DNA of 64,000 nt from Aquimarina sp. AU58 (lineage in GTDB: Bacteria; Bacteroidota; Bacteroidia; Flavobacteriales; Flavobacteriaceae), in assembly GCF_900312745.1 (NCBI RefSeq), contig NZ_OMPD01000014.1, positions 992,001 to 1,056,000 on the forward strand, in the 5' to 3' direction. A program made the translations under genes and the position numbers. This document shows positions 1-8,198 of the stretch, in pieces. Position 1 is the first letter of the stretch, and every line of letters starts with the position of its first letter. The notes under the pieces are model-generated. The model had not been told where the DNA came from. It saw only the letters and a list, made by a program, of their open reading frames with translations, and did no database searches.

Positions 1-1657
1 TATATTATCAGCACAATCCATAGAGAAAAAATGGACTTTAGAAGAAGTTAATGGAGATACAGAAGAAACTTTTTCCGTTAAAAAAGGAGATTATCTTTCA
101 TTAGAACAAGGCCAGTTTTCATATTCTTTTAATGGTGCTTTAGAAACACTACAAGGAGATTATTTACAGCAAAACAGCGTTTTGTTACTTTTCCCCGAGA
201 CAGCTCAAGATTCCCTTATACGATATAGAGTTACTACCTTAACTGATTCTACGCTGGTTATTTCAAAAAATAATATTTCATATGCTCTTTCTACCCAGAA
301 AAAAACAGAGCAAGTAGCTCCTGTAGTAGAAGTTAGTCAACTTATACCTAATCAAGGGTTTTCACTTAATAGTTTATCGAGAGGGGTCTTAGGGATGATT
401 GTTCTTCTGATAATTGCATTTTTATTTAGCAGTAACCGAAAAGCTATTAATTGGAAAACAGTTGGATTAGGTGTTGGATTTCAATTACTAATTGCTATTG
501 GAGTTTTAAAAGTACCGTTTGTTCAAACGGTATTTGAATGGGTTGGAAGCCTATTTGTTAGTGTTTTAGACTTTACTAGAGCAGGAAGTAAATTTCTGTT
601 TGAAGGTTTGGTTGTAGATATGGATACCTTTGGTTTTATATTCGCTTTTCAGGTACTACCAACTATTATATTCTTTTCAGCTTTAACTTCCTTATTATTT
701 TATCTAGGTATTATTCAAAAAGTAGTAAAAGGCTTGGCTTGGTTGTTGACCAAAGCACTCAAGATATCTGGAGCAGAAAGTTTAAGTGTTGCTGGTAACA
801 TCTTTTTAGGCCAAACAGAAGCACCTCTATTAATTAAAGCGTACTTAGAAAAGATGAATAAGTCTGAAATGCTATTAGTTATGATCGGTGGTATGGCAAC
901 TGTTGCTGGAGCTGTATTGGCAGCATATATTGGTTTTTTAGGAGGAGACGATCCGGTTTTACGATTACAATTTGCAAAACACCTATTAGCAGCATCAGTA
1001 ATGGCAGCTCCTGGAGCCATAGTGATTTCTAAAATACTATTTCCGCAAACGGAAAAAATTAATACAGACGTGCATGTTTCTTCAGAAAAAATAGGATCTA
1101 ATATTTTAGACGCTATAGCAAACGGAACAACTGAAGGCTTAAGACTAGCTGTAAATGTTGGTGCTATGTTATTAGTGTTTGTAGCCTTTATTGCTATGCT
1201 GAATGGTGTATTAAGTTGGATTGGAGACATCACTTCTGTAAACACTTGGATAGCATCAAACACAGCTTACCAAAGCTTATCTCTTGAACTTATTTTAGGT
1301 TATCTTTTTGCACCATTAATGTGGATGATTGGAGTCGCCAAAGAAGACATAACTTTAATGGGGCAACTTCTAGGAATTAAATTGGCAGCAAGTGAATTTG
1401 TAGGATATATACAATTAGCAGATCTAAAAAACCCAGCCAGTGCACTACATTTTACCTATAATAAATCTGTGATTATGGCTACTTATATGCTATGTGGTTT
1501 TGCAAATTTTGCTTCAATCGGAATACAAATAGGAGGTATTGGTTCGTTGGCACCCGGACAACGAAAAACATTGTCTGAATTTGGTATGAAAGCACTGATC
1601 GGTGGTACTATAGCATCCCTGTTATCTGCTACAATTGCAGGAATGATAATAGGATAA
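1..1657 (+). CDS. CNT-family nucleoside transporter with N-terminal secreted-type extension (5' partial)
   Basis: The reading frame is open from base 2, so the gene starts before the window; the TTG at 182 is not needed as a start. The C-terminal ~430 residues are a concentrative (Na+ or H+ coupled) nucleoside transporter of the NupC type, with many hydrophobic helices and the family motif GQTEAPLLI near 802-830, plus the later SEFVGY segment. Before the first helix (about base 390) there are roughly 130 residues that are not part of NupC: a sequence ...LSAQSIEKKW that looks like the end of a signal peptide, then a beta-rich stretch resembling a small lipocalin-like domain. The fusion would place an extra domain outside the inner membrane. 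thyA follows 140 bases later, which fits pyrimidine salvage. Transporter call is firm; the extension's role is unknown. Confidence 0.88.
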   Translation, partial: ILSAQSIEKKWTLEEVNGDTEETFSVKKGDYLSLEQGQFSYSFNGALETLQGDYLQQNSVLLLFPETAQDSLIRYRVTTLTDSTLVISKNNISYALSTQKKTEQVAPVVEVSQLIPNQGFSLNSLSRGVLGMIVLLIIAFLFSSNRKAINWKTVGLGVGFQLLIAIGVLKVPFVQTVFEWVGSLFVSVLDFTRAGSKFLFEGLVVDMDTFGFIFAFQVLPTIIFFSALTSLLFYLGIIQKVVKGLAWLLTKALKISGAESLSVAGNIFLGQTEAPLLIKAYLEKMNKSEMLLVMIGGMATVAGAVLAAYIGFLGGDDPVLRLQFAKHLLAASVMAAPGAIVISKILFPQTEKINTDVHVSSEKIGSNILDAIANGTTEGLRLAVNVGAMLLVFVAFIAMLNGVLSWIGDITSVNTWIASNTAYQSLSLELILGYLFAPLMWMIGVAKEDITLMGQLLGIKLAASEFVGYIQLADLKNPASALHFTYNKSVIMATYMLCGFANFASIGIQIGGIGSLAPGQRKTLSEFGMKALIGGTIASLLSATIAGMIIG

Positions 1658-1744
1658 TAGTTTATTCATAATGTATTGTTAAAAACTATTGTACAACAAT
1701 CCTTAAATCAATAAATTAAAGAGTATCTGGTATGCTATTTTTTG

Positions 1745-1752
1745 TATATTTG
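1745..1752 (+). promoter_or_regulatory. Candidate -7 promoter element for thyA
   Basis: TATATTTG matches the Bacteroidota -7 consensus TAnnTTTG and lies 47 bases before the thyA start. I do not see a well-spaced TTG -33 element, so the call rests on the -7 box and its position. Confidence 0.45.
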
Positions 1753-1799
1753 GAAAGCACTTTTAACTTTAAAGATTAACATAAACTGTAAGAGAGAAT

Positions 1800-2624
1800 A
1801 TGAGGCAATATCTTGATCTTGTGAATCATGTAATTGAAAATGGAAATGCAAAAGAAGATCGAACTGGCACAGGTACAAAAAGCGTTTTTGGTTACCAAAT
1901 GCGTTTTGATCTTAGTGAAGGATTCCCTATGGTCACTACCAAAAAACTACATCTAAAATCTATAGTCCACGAATTATTATGGTTTTTGAAAGGAGATACC
2001 AATATAGGTTATCTTCAGGAGAATGGCGTTCGTATCTGGAACGAATGGGCTGATGATAATGGAGATTTAGGCCCTGTATATGGTCATCAATGGCGTAATT
2101 GGGATAATAATGAGATTGACCAGATCAAAGAAATAGTAGAGACGCTTAAAAGCAATCCCGATAGTAGACGTATGTTGGTATCTGCCTGGAACCCAAGTGT
2201 TCTGCCAGATACATCAAAATCTTTTTCAGAAAATGTGGCTAACGGTAAGGCGGCATTACCTCCCTGTCATGCTTTTTTTCAATTTTATGTTGCTAATGGC
2301 AAGCTGTCGTGTCAACTGTATCAACGTAGCGCAGATATTTTTTTAGGAGTACCATTTAATATAGCTTCTTATGCCTTGTTTACCATGATGATGGCACAGG
2401 TCTGTGGCTATGAAGCAGGTGAGTTTATACATACTTTTGGAGATGCTCATATCTATAACAATCATAAAGAACAACTAGAGCTTCAGCTATCTAGAACACC
2501 TCGAAAATTACCCAAAATGATACTTAATCCAGAGGTGAAAGATATTTTTGGCTTCGTTTTTGATGATTTCAAGTTAGTAGACTATGATCCGCACTCTCAT
2601 ATAAAGGGAAGGGTTGCAGTTTAA
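1800..2624 (+). CDS. thyA: Thymidylate synthase
   Basis: Makes dTMP from dUMP with 5,10-methylene-tetrahydrofolate as methyl donor and reductant, producing dihydrofolate. The 274-residue protein is collinear with classical Thy[12 protein letters not shown] near residue 21, WNEW at 80-83, GPVYGHQWR at 91-99, and the catalytic Cys156 in [12 protein letters not shown], followed by [17 protein letters not shown]. Compared with the E. coli enzyme there is a short insertion just before the catalytic loop (about residues 137-150, [13 protein letters not shown]). The ATG at 1800 gives the canonical MRQYLDL N-terminus. Dihydrofolate reductase, which recycles its product, is encoded about 5 kb downstream. 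Confidence 0.97.
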   Translation: MRQYLDLVNHVIENGNAKEDRTGTGTKSVFGYQMRFDLSEGFPMVTTKKLHLKSIVHELLWFLKGDTNIGYLQENGVRIWNEWADDNGDLGPVYGHQWRNWDNNEIDQIKEIVETLKSNPDSRRMLVSAWNPSVLPDTSKSFSENVANGKAALPPCHAFFQFYVANGKLSCQLYQRSADIFLGVPFNIASYALFTMMMAQVCGYEAGEFIHTFGDAHIYNNHKEQLELQLSRTPRKLPKMILNPEVKDIFGFVFDDFKLVDYDPHSHIKGRVAV

Positions 2625-2647
2625 GCCCAAATTTTAAATGAACTACG

Positions 2648-3073
2648 ATGAAAAGAACATTACTTATTTTAACACTTTTGCTTTCGGGAATTTCTTTTTC
2701 CCAGGATGCAATAATTTTATCGCAGGAAAATGCGAATGAAAAAGGAATCACACCAATGTGGCCCAAATGTGATCGGTCAAGACAAACCCCTGCACAATGT
2801 TTTGATCAAAAATTGAGAAATCATATTATTCAAAATTTTGAGTACCCAGAGATTGCTATGAACGAAGGATTAAGTGGTACAGTAACAGTAGAGTTTATTA
2901 TAAATAAAAAAGGAAAAGTAGAAGTACTTGAAGTTACAGGAGCACATAGATACTTACAAAGAGAAGCTATTAGAATTATTAGAGCTATTCCTAAGATGAA
3001 ACCAGGTAAATGGGGAGAGAAACCAATAGCTGTAGCTTATACTGTTCCAATTACGTTTAGAAAACCACAGTAA
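2648..3073 (+). CDS. Exported protein with TonB C-terminal domain
   Basis: A 141-residue protein with a signal peptide (MKRTLLILTLLLSGISFSQ, residues 1-19) followed by a short linker and a TonB_C-type domain (about residues 48-141), recognised from the pattern YPEIAMNEGLSGTVTVEFII, KGKVEVLEVTG and the basic end VPITFRKP. It lacks the membrane anchor plus proline-rich spacer of a true TonB energy transducer, so it is more likely a free periplasmic TonB-like domain protein of the kind common in Flavobacteriia. It starts 23 bases after thyA and is followed by a hairpin at 3151. The partner is unknown. Confidence 0.75.
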   Translation: MKRTLLILTLLLSGISFSQDAIILSQENANEKGITPMWPKCDRSRQTPAQCFDQKLRNHIIQNFEYPEIAMNEGLSGTVTVEFIINKKGKVEVLEVTGAHRYLQREAIRIIRAIPKMKPGKWGEKPIAVAYTVPITFRKPQ

Positions 3074-3143
3074 TATAGAGGTTGACATTCTAATTTTAAC
3101 ATTGGATTAACCTTGTTATAGGATAAAAAATAATAAAAATCAG

Positions 3144-3151
3144 TAAATTTG
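3144..3151 (+). promoter_or_regulatory. Candidate -7 promoter element for egtB
   Basis: TAAATTTG matches TAnnTTTG and ends at the first base of the hairpin at 3151. A transcript from it would begin about 7 bases later, inside the hairpin, leaving a leader of only some 25 bases before the egtB ATG. A -33 TTG at a good distance is not evident. Confidence 0.35.
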
Positions 3152-3183
3152 AGTGTATACGTAAGTCGTATACACTCTTTTTT
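3151..3183 (+). terminator. Hairpin with T-tract abutting the egtB start codon
   Basis: GAGTGTATACG and CGTATACACTC form an 11-bp perfect stem around a 5-base loop (TAAGT), followed by a run of T that ends directly at the egtB ATG (3184). It reads as an intrinsic terminator for the upstream TonB-domain gene, but it could also be an operator palindrome or a leader attenuator of egtB. Confidence 0.75.
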
Positions 3184-4356
3184 ATGATCATTATAGATAA
3201 TTTAATAACTTCCTTTTTAAGAACCCGATCAGATACCGAAGAAATTTGTGCACCTCTCCAGATAGAAGATTATGTGATCCAACCTATTGTAGATGTTTCC
3301 CCTCCAAAATGGCACTTAGGGCATACTACCTGGTTTTTTGAAGAATTCATTCTGTCAAAATATGTATCAGGTTTTAAACGATTTCACCCAGAGTATGCCT
3401 ATGTTTTTAATAGTTATTATGAAAGCGTAGGAAAACGAGTAATCCGTACCGATAGAGGAAATCTTTCTAGACCAACCGTAAGTGAGGTATACGAATATAG
3501 AGATTATATTACCTCGCACTTACAGACTTTTTTAGAAGAAAATGATGACCCAAAAATCAGAGAGTTGGTAGAGATTGGTATTCATCATGAAAAACAACAT
3601 CAGGAATTATTGATTACAGACATAAAATTTATATTAGGAAATAACCCGTTGTTTCCTAAGTACAATGATACGTTTTCTGAAAACCCCAGTTTTGATGATG
3701 ATCAAACTTCTGGATATAGTACTGTAGAAGAAGGTGTGTATGATATTGGTTATGAGGGAAATAAGTTTTGTTATGACAATGAACTTGGCAGACATAAGGT
3801 ATTTCTAAGAGAATACACCATTGCAAATACACTAGTAACCAATAAAGAATATCTTGAATTTATAGAAGATAAAGGATATAAAAACAGTCTGTTATGGCAT
3901 GCAGAAGCTTGGGATTGGATACATAAAGATAATATCAAAGCTCCATTATATTGGCATAAAATAGATGGACAATACCATCAGTATACCTTACAAGGATTAA
4001 AAACAGTGGATTACACAGCTCCGGTCACTCATATTTCATTCTATGAGGCATTTGCTTTTGCTCAATGGAAAGGAGAGCGGTTACCAACCGAGTTTGAATG
4101 GGAAACTGCTCAGTCTCTTTTCAAATGGGGAATACGATGGGAATGGACAGAAAGTGCATACTCACCTTATCCAAACTACAAAAAAGCTCCCGGGGCATTA
4201 GGGGAGTACAACGGAAAATTTATGGTAAATCAAAAAGTGCTACGAGGAGGATCTGTAGCTACACCACGAAACCATACAAGACCAACATATCGTAATTTTT
4301 TTCACCCAAACCTTAGATGGCAATTTACAGGATTGCGATTAGTGAAGGATAAATAA
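3184..4356 (+). CDS. egtB: Ergothioneine biosynthesis protein EgtB (non-heme iron sulfoxide synthase)
   Basis: Joins a sulfur donor (gamma-glutamylcysteine or cysteine) to the C2 of hercynine with O2. The 390-residue protein has an N-terminal DinB_2-like helical domain with the iron-ligand motifs WHLGHTTWFFEEF (His44/His47) and HHEKQHQELL (His135, His139), then a C-terminal FGE-sulfatase (formylglycine-generating enzyme-like) domain from about residue 180 ending in GGSVATPRNHTRPTYRNFF and TGLRLVKD. The ATG at 3184 gives the usual N-terminus (FLRTRSDTEEICAPL). egtD follows after 15 bases. No egtA or egtC is present, which suggests a class that uses cysteine directly, but substrate choice cannot be read from sequence alone. 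Confidence 0.92.
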   Translation: MIIIDNLITSFLRTRSDTEEICAPLQIEDYVIQPIVDVSPPKWHLGHTTWFFEEFILSKYVSGFKRFHPEYAYVFNSYYESVGKRVIRTDRGNLSRPTVSEVYEYRDYITSHLQTFLEENDDPKIRELVEIGIHHEKQHQELLITDIKFILGNNPLFPKYNDTFSENPSFDDDQTSGYSTVEEGVYDIGYEGNKFCYDNELGRHKVFLREYTIANTLVTNKEYLEFIEDKGYKNSLLWHAEAWDWIHKDNIKAPLYWHKIDGQYHQYTLQGLKTVDYTAPVTHISFYEAFAFAQWKGERLPTEFEWETAQSLFKWGIRWEWTESAYSPYPNYKKAPGALGEYNGKFMVNQKVLRGGSVATPRNHTRPTYRNFFHPNLRWQFTGLRLVKDK

Positions 4357-4371
4357 CTCTATTTTTTTTAC

Positions 4372-5346
4372 ATGAATTCTAAAGATCAAAAAGTACTGGT
4401 TTCTACTTTCGAGAAAGAAGTATGCGAAGGTTTAACTGCGTTTCCCAAATACCTGTCATCTAAATTTTTTTATGACGAAATAGGAGATGAACTCTTTCAG
4501 CAGATAATGGCATTGCCAGAATATTATCTTACACGAGCAGAGTATGAAATTTTTGTAACTCACAAATCCGATATTATTCAAAAATTCGATACCGATAAAG
4601 AAGGTTTTGACTTAATCGAATTGGGAGCAGGAGATGGAAAAAAAACAAAAGTGTTATTGCAAGAATTACTAAATCAAAACTACGATTTTACGTATAGCCC
4701 GATTGATATTAGTGAAAATGCTATTGATGGATTGGTGAAAAACTTAAACCAGGAAATGCCAGAAGTTACTGTGCAAGGACAAATAGGCGAGTATTTTGAA
4801 GTCTTAGATCGATTAAAACATATAAGCGATCGTAAAAAAGTAATCATGGTTCTAGGATCTAATATTGGTAATCTATTGCATGCAAGGGCTATTCAGTTTT
4901 TGAAAAAATTATACAATGCAATGCATACTGGTGATTTGCTTTTTATAGGATTTGACCAAAAAAAACATCCTCAGAAAGTTTTAGATGCATATAACGACAA
5001 ATCTGGAGTAACAGCAGCTTTTAATAAGAATGTTTTGGCAAGAATTAATAAAGAACTTAATGGAAATTTTGATCTGGATAAGTTCTTGCATTGGGAGACA
5101 TATGATCCCGAAAATGGAACTGCTAAAAGTTATTTGGTGAGCAAAGAAAAACAAACTGTCGATATTGATAATTTGTCGTTGCAAGTTCACTTCGAAGCCT
5201 GGGAGAGTATTCATACCGAAATTTCTCAGAAATATGATGATGATATTGTAAAGTGGCTGGCAAAAGAATCTGGTTTGAAAATTGTGAAATCTTTTTCAGA
5301 TCAGAATAACGATTACAAAGATTATCTTATTACAAAAGAAGAATAA
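4372..5346 (+). CDS. egtD: L-histidine N-alpha-methyltransferase EgtD
   Basis: Trimethylates histidine to hercynine, the first ergothioneine step, using three S-adenosylmethionine. At 324 residues it has family length. Visible hallmarks are the N-terminal block FFYDEIGDELFQQIMALPEY with TRAEYEI (residues 32-60), the SAM-binding motif ELGAGDGKKT (83-92), and VLGSNIGNLL in the middle. It is in the same operon as egtB (15-base gap) and a DUF427 gene. metK, which supplies SAM, is elsewhere in the window. Call is firm. Confidence 0.93.
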   Translation: MNSKDQKVLVSTFEKEVCEGLTAFPKYLSSKFFYDEIGDELFQQIMALPEYYLTRAEYEIFVTHKSDIIQKFDTDKEGFDLIELGAGDGKKTKVLLQELLNQNYDFTYSPIDISENAIDGLVKNLNQEMPEVTVQGQIGEYFEVLDRLKHISDRKKVIMVLGSNIGNLLHARAIQFLKKLYNAMHTGDLLFIGFDQKKHPQKVLDAYNDKSGVTAAFNKNVLARINKELNGNFDLDKFLHWETYDPENGTAKSYLVSKEKQTVDIDNLSLQVHFEAWESIHTEISQKYDDDIVKWLAKESGLKIVKSFSDQNNDYKDYLITKEE

Positions 5347-5368
5347 AAAACAAAAAAACACCCAGAAT

Positions 5369-5650
5369 ATGAAAGCAATTTGGAACGGACAGGTATTAGC
5401 AGAAAGTAAGGATACTAAAGTGATAGAGAATAATCACTATTTTCCTCCCGAAGCAATAAAAAAAGAATTTTTTAAATCCAGTGATACACATACCAATTGC
5501 CCTTGGAAAGGAGTAGCATCGTATTATACAATCGAGGTAGACGGAAAAGAAAATAAAGATGCGGCATGGTATTACCCAAATACTAGTGATCTGGCAAAGC
5601 AAATCAAAGGATATGTTGCTTTTTGGAAAGGTGTTGAAGTTGTGGATTAA
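5369..5650 (+). CDS. DUF427 domain protein in the egt operon
   Basis: A 93-residue soluble protein made of a single DUF427 domain: KAIWNGQVLAES at the start, then YFPPEAIKKEFF, the conserved THTNCPWKGVASYYTIEVDG and AWYYPN. The biochemical function of the family is not established. It starts 22 bases after egtD and is on the same strand, so it is probably co-transcribed with egtB-egtD; a role in ergothioneine or a related thiol is an inference from position only. Confidence 0.85.
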   Translation: MKAIWNGQVLAESKDTKVIENNHYFPPEAIKKEFFKSSDTHTNCPWKGVASYYTIEVDGKENKDAAWYYPNTSDLAKQIKGYVAFWKGVEVVD

Positions 5651-5693
5651 CACTTTTCAACACCTTGTATAAATTTATAGAGTTATAAATCAA

Positions 5694-5990
5694 TTATACG
5701 ACAAGTAAACTATTGTCTGCAGCTGCAAAATCGTTCCACTGATATCCGTCAGCTTCGATCTCGTTTGTCCATTCACCATCTACAACATATTTAAATTCAA
5801 ATTTGTTGTCTTTAGGAAGATCAATGGTTCCTTTAAAGTTTCCGTTTTTCAACTTTTTCAAAATGGTAGCTTCTGTATTCCATTCATTAAATTCTCCGGC
5901 TACGCTTACATTATTTGCTTCTTTCGCAGGAACGATAAAAGTAACTTTACAAATAGGTTTAGATTTTAAGTATTGCTTAGTAATCGCCAT
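5694..5990 (-). CDS. Isoamylase early-set (CBM48-like) domain protein
   Basis: A 98-residue protein consisting of one immunoglobulin-like glycogen-binding domain: VTFIVPAKEANNVSVAGEFN, EWNTEATILKK, GTIDLPKDNKFEFKYVVDGE and WTNEIEADGYQWNDF are the standard CBM48/E-set pattern. There is no enzyme domain. Stand-alone copies are common in Bacteroidota and are thought to bind alpha-glucans. It faces the egt operon tail to tail; no link to ergothioneine is implied. Confidence 0.85.
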   Translation of the reverse strand: MAITKQYLKSKPICKVTFIVPAKEANNVSVAGEFNEWNTEATILKKLKNGNFKGTIDLPKDNKFEFKYVVDGEWTNEIEADGYQWNDFAAADNSLLVV

Positions 5991-6111
5991 AATTTATATA
6001 CTATTAAATATTGGTTAATAAATTTATAACTAAGTTACTATAAAACAATAAAAACGAAAAGAGGGAAACATCAGATTATCAGTAATTTAATCAACACTTA
6101 ACAATAAGATA

Positions 6112-7194
6112 TTAACGATAACGATATAGTACATCAATTAATTTTTTTACGTCCTCTTTGGTATTATAAAAATGAAGACTAATTCGAATCCCTGGTCCTC
6201 GAAGAGAAGTAATTATATGGTGCTTTTTTAAATGCAAATGTAATTTCTGATCACCTTTTATATTAAAAATTGTACTATGCCTTTGGCGTTTTACCACATT
6301 TTCTTCTAATACATTTAGTTTGGCAAATTCTGATTTTGCATAATTACCTAATGTGTTCATATGTTCTTCAATAGTCGCAATGCCTATTTTGTTTAGAAAA
6401 TTCAGAGAATATTGTAGGCTTCCAAAATTGAAGGTGTCCAGATGACCACATTCAAATCTTGCTTGCAAACTTGTGTATGATGGATCATAATTGGTATTAG
6501 CAGCAGCATCGATATATGAAGAAGGTGTAATCTGATCTAATACTTTATGGTTAAACAGCATAAATCCATTACCATACCCGCCCAGTAACCATTTATAACC
6601 ACTACATCCTAAAACATCAATTCCCGAAGCATTAAAATCGAAAGCCCTGGTACCGCAAAACTGTGTAGCATCAGCAATAAAAAGTATATCAGGATGTTTG
6701 GCTTTTAATTGGGTAAGGAAATCAAGATCTATTGCAATACCATTAATGTATTGTACCAGGCTAAATGCAAAAATATCAGGCTTATGTTTTTGTATGGCAT
6801 TTTCAATATTTTGTTCTACTGTAGCATCTATTGTTGCGTAACAAACATTAAATCCTTTACTGGTGACAGCAAAGTTAATAGAAGGATAGTCTTCATCCAG
6901 CAATAAGACCTTTTTATTTTTATCTAACCCGCTCAATATTGTATTGAAGCCTAGAGAAAAATTAGGAGTTAATACTACATTGTCATCAGAGCTTCCAAAA
7001 AATGTTGCAATAGTTTTGCGCACACTATTTAAAAAATCTCGTTGATGATCTCTAAACAGACTTCCGCCAATAAGAAAATCTAAATCATGTTCCTGTCTAA
7101 AATCTAAAAGCGAATCATAAAGTAATCCAGAAGATGCTGTGTTGAGATAGGTATTGTTAGATAAAACAGGAAATTCTTTTCTTAAATTCTTCAT
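6112..7194 (-). CDS. Class V aminotransferase / cysteine desulfurase-like PLP enzyme
   Basis: A 360-residue fold-type I PLP enzyme. The PLP lysine is Lys201 in GCSGYKWLLGGYGNGF; the cofactor ring-binding Asp175 and Gln178 are in FIADATQFCG. Substrate is not evident. Proteins of this family include EgtE, the C-S lyase that cleaves hercynylcysteine sulfoxide to ergothioneine, and this gene lies within 2 kb of egtB-egtD, so it is a candidate for that step. It is on the opposite strand with a CBM48 gene between, so the link is weak. It could equally be a kynureninase-like or unspecified desulfurase-like enzyme. Confidence 0.8.
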   Translation of the reverse strand: MKNLRKEFPVLSNNTYLNTASSGLLYDSLLDFRQEHDLDFLIGGSLFRDHQRDFLNSVRKTIATFFGSSDDNVVLTPNFSLGFNTILSGLDKNKKVLLLDEDYPSINFAVTSKGFNVCYATIDATVEQNIENAIQKHKPDIFAFSLVQYINGIAIDLDFLTQLKAKHPDILFIADATQFCGTRAFDFNASGIDVLGCSGYKWLLGGYGNGFMLFNHKVLDQITPSSYIDAAANTNYDPSYTSLQARFECGHLDTFNFGSLQYSLNFLNKIGIATIEEHMNTLGNYAKSEFAKLNVLEENVVKRQRHSTIFNIKGDQKLHLHLKKHHIITSLRGPGIRISLHFYNTKEDVKKLIDVLYRYR

Positions 7195-7259
7195 AAGTAA
7201 TTTTAGTGCTTTTTGGTAAAAACTATATCTTTACTTGCCGGTACTAAGTTAGCATTAAT

Positions 7260-8198
7260 ATGTTTTCAAAAAAGAAAGAAACAATACAAATTGACCCACA
7301 GCAGCGTGAGTTATATGAGCATGCACGTAAGCGCGTTATTCAGAAAAAAAGATTATTTCAACATTTCATCATTTTTTTAGTTGGTTCTGTGTTTTTTGCA
7401 ATTCTTAACCTGGCATTTGGTTACGGAAAAGAGGTTACATTATTTGGGATAGACTGGTATATTATAGCAATACTATGCTGGGCATTCCTTTTGGTAGTAC
7501 ATTTTTGTAATGTATGGTTGTTTAGTACATTTATGGGGCAAGAGTGGGCAGATCGCCAGATGGAGCGTTTAATTACCAAACAAAAAGAAGAAATTGCTTT
7601 ACTTCAGAAAGATGTAGATTTAATGTACCCCAAAGAAGAATTGGTTAAAAAGAAAGAAGGATTTATAAAAGGAAAAACATCAGAGATTGTGGGAGAGTTA
7701 AAAGAAACAAAGAGTGTGATTACAATGATTGCTGCGGCTGGAGAAAATAACGCCTTAGGTAAAGATAATGACCTGGTTTGGCATTTACCAGATGATTTTA
7801 AGCGGTTTAAAAAACTAACGACTGGTCATCATATTATCATGGGGCGTAAAACTTTTGAAACTTTTCCTAAATTACTCCCTAATCGTGTGCATATTGTAAT
7901 CACCAGAAATACAAACTATCAGGCAGAAGGTGTAATAGTAGTACATAATATACAAGATGCTTTAGAGATAGCCAAAGGAGATACACAACCTTTTATTATA
8001 GGAGGTGGTGAGATTTATACTATGGGGATGGGTCATGCAGATTGTATTGAATTAACCAGAGTACATGAATCTTTTGAAGCAGATGCTTTTTTTCCTGAAA
8101 TTGATACCAAAATCTGGAAATTAGAGAAAGAAGAATTTCATGATATAGACGAAAAGCATAAGTATCCATTTACGTATTTGACGTATATCAAAAAATAA
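7260..8198 (+). CDS. folA: 2TM-domain / dihydrofolate reductase fusion
   Basis: Reduces dihydrofolate to tetrahydrofolate with NADPH. Residues 1-115 form a 2TM domain: a basic helix, two membrane helices (about 33-54 and 65-90) and a cytoplasmic amphipathic tail. Residues 152-312 are a complete DHFR: ITMIAAAGENNALGKDNDL, WHLPDDFKRFK, IIMGRKTFETFP, VITRN, FIIGGGEIY. The frame is continuous, with no stop or ATG at the junction; a GTG at 7716 (codon 153) could allow a free DHFR as well. The enzyme would therefore sit on the inner membrane. The next gene overlaps the stop by one base. Confidence 0.92.
   Translation: MFSKKKETIQIDPQQRELYEHARKRVIQKKRLFQHFIIFLVGSVFFAILNLAFGYGKEVTLFGIDWYIIAILCWAFLLVVHFCNVWLFSTFMGQEWADRQMERLITKQKEEIALLQKDVDLMYPKEELVKKKEGFIKGKTSEIVGELKETKSVITMIAAAGENNALGKDNDLVWHLPDDFKRFKKLTTGHHIIMGRKTFETFPKLLPNRVHIVITRNTNYQAEGVIVVHNIQDALEIAKGDTQPFIIGGGEIYTMGMGHADCIELTRVHESFEADAFFPEIDTKIWKLEKEEFHDIDEKHKYPFTYLTYIKK

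Noticed and set aside
715-1263. Minus-strand 182-codon open frame inside the nucleoside transporter gene
   Set aside because: It is antisense to conserved transporter helices including GQTEAPLLI; its translation is low-complexity and has no motif.
6112-7194. Naming the class V aminotransferase egtE
   Set aside because: Nearness to egtB-egtD alone does not establish the lyase role; it is on the opposite strand with another gene between.
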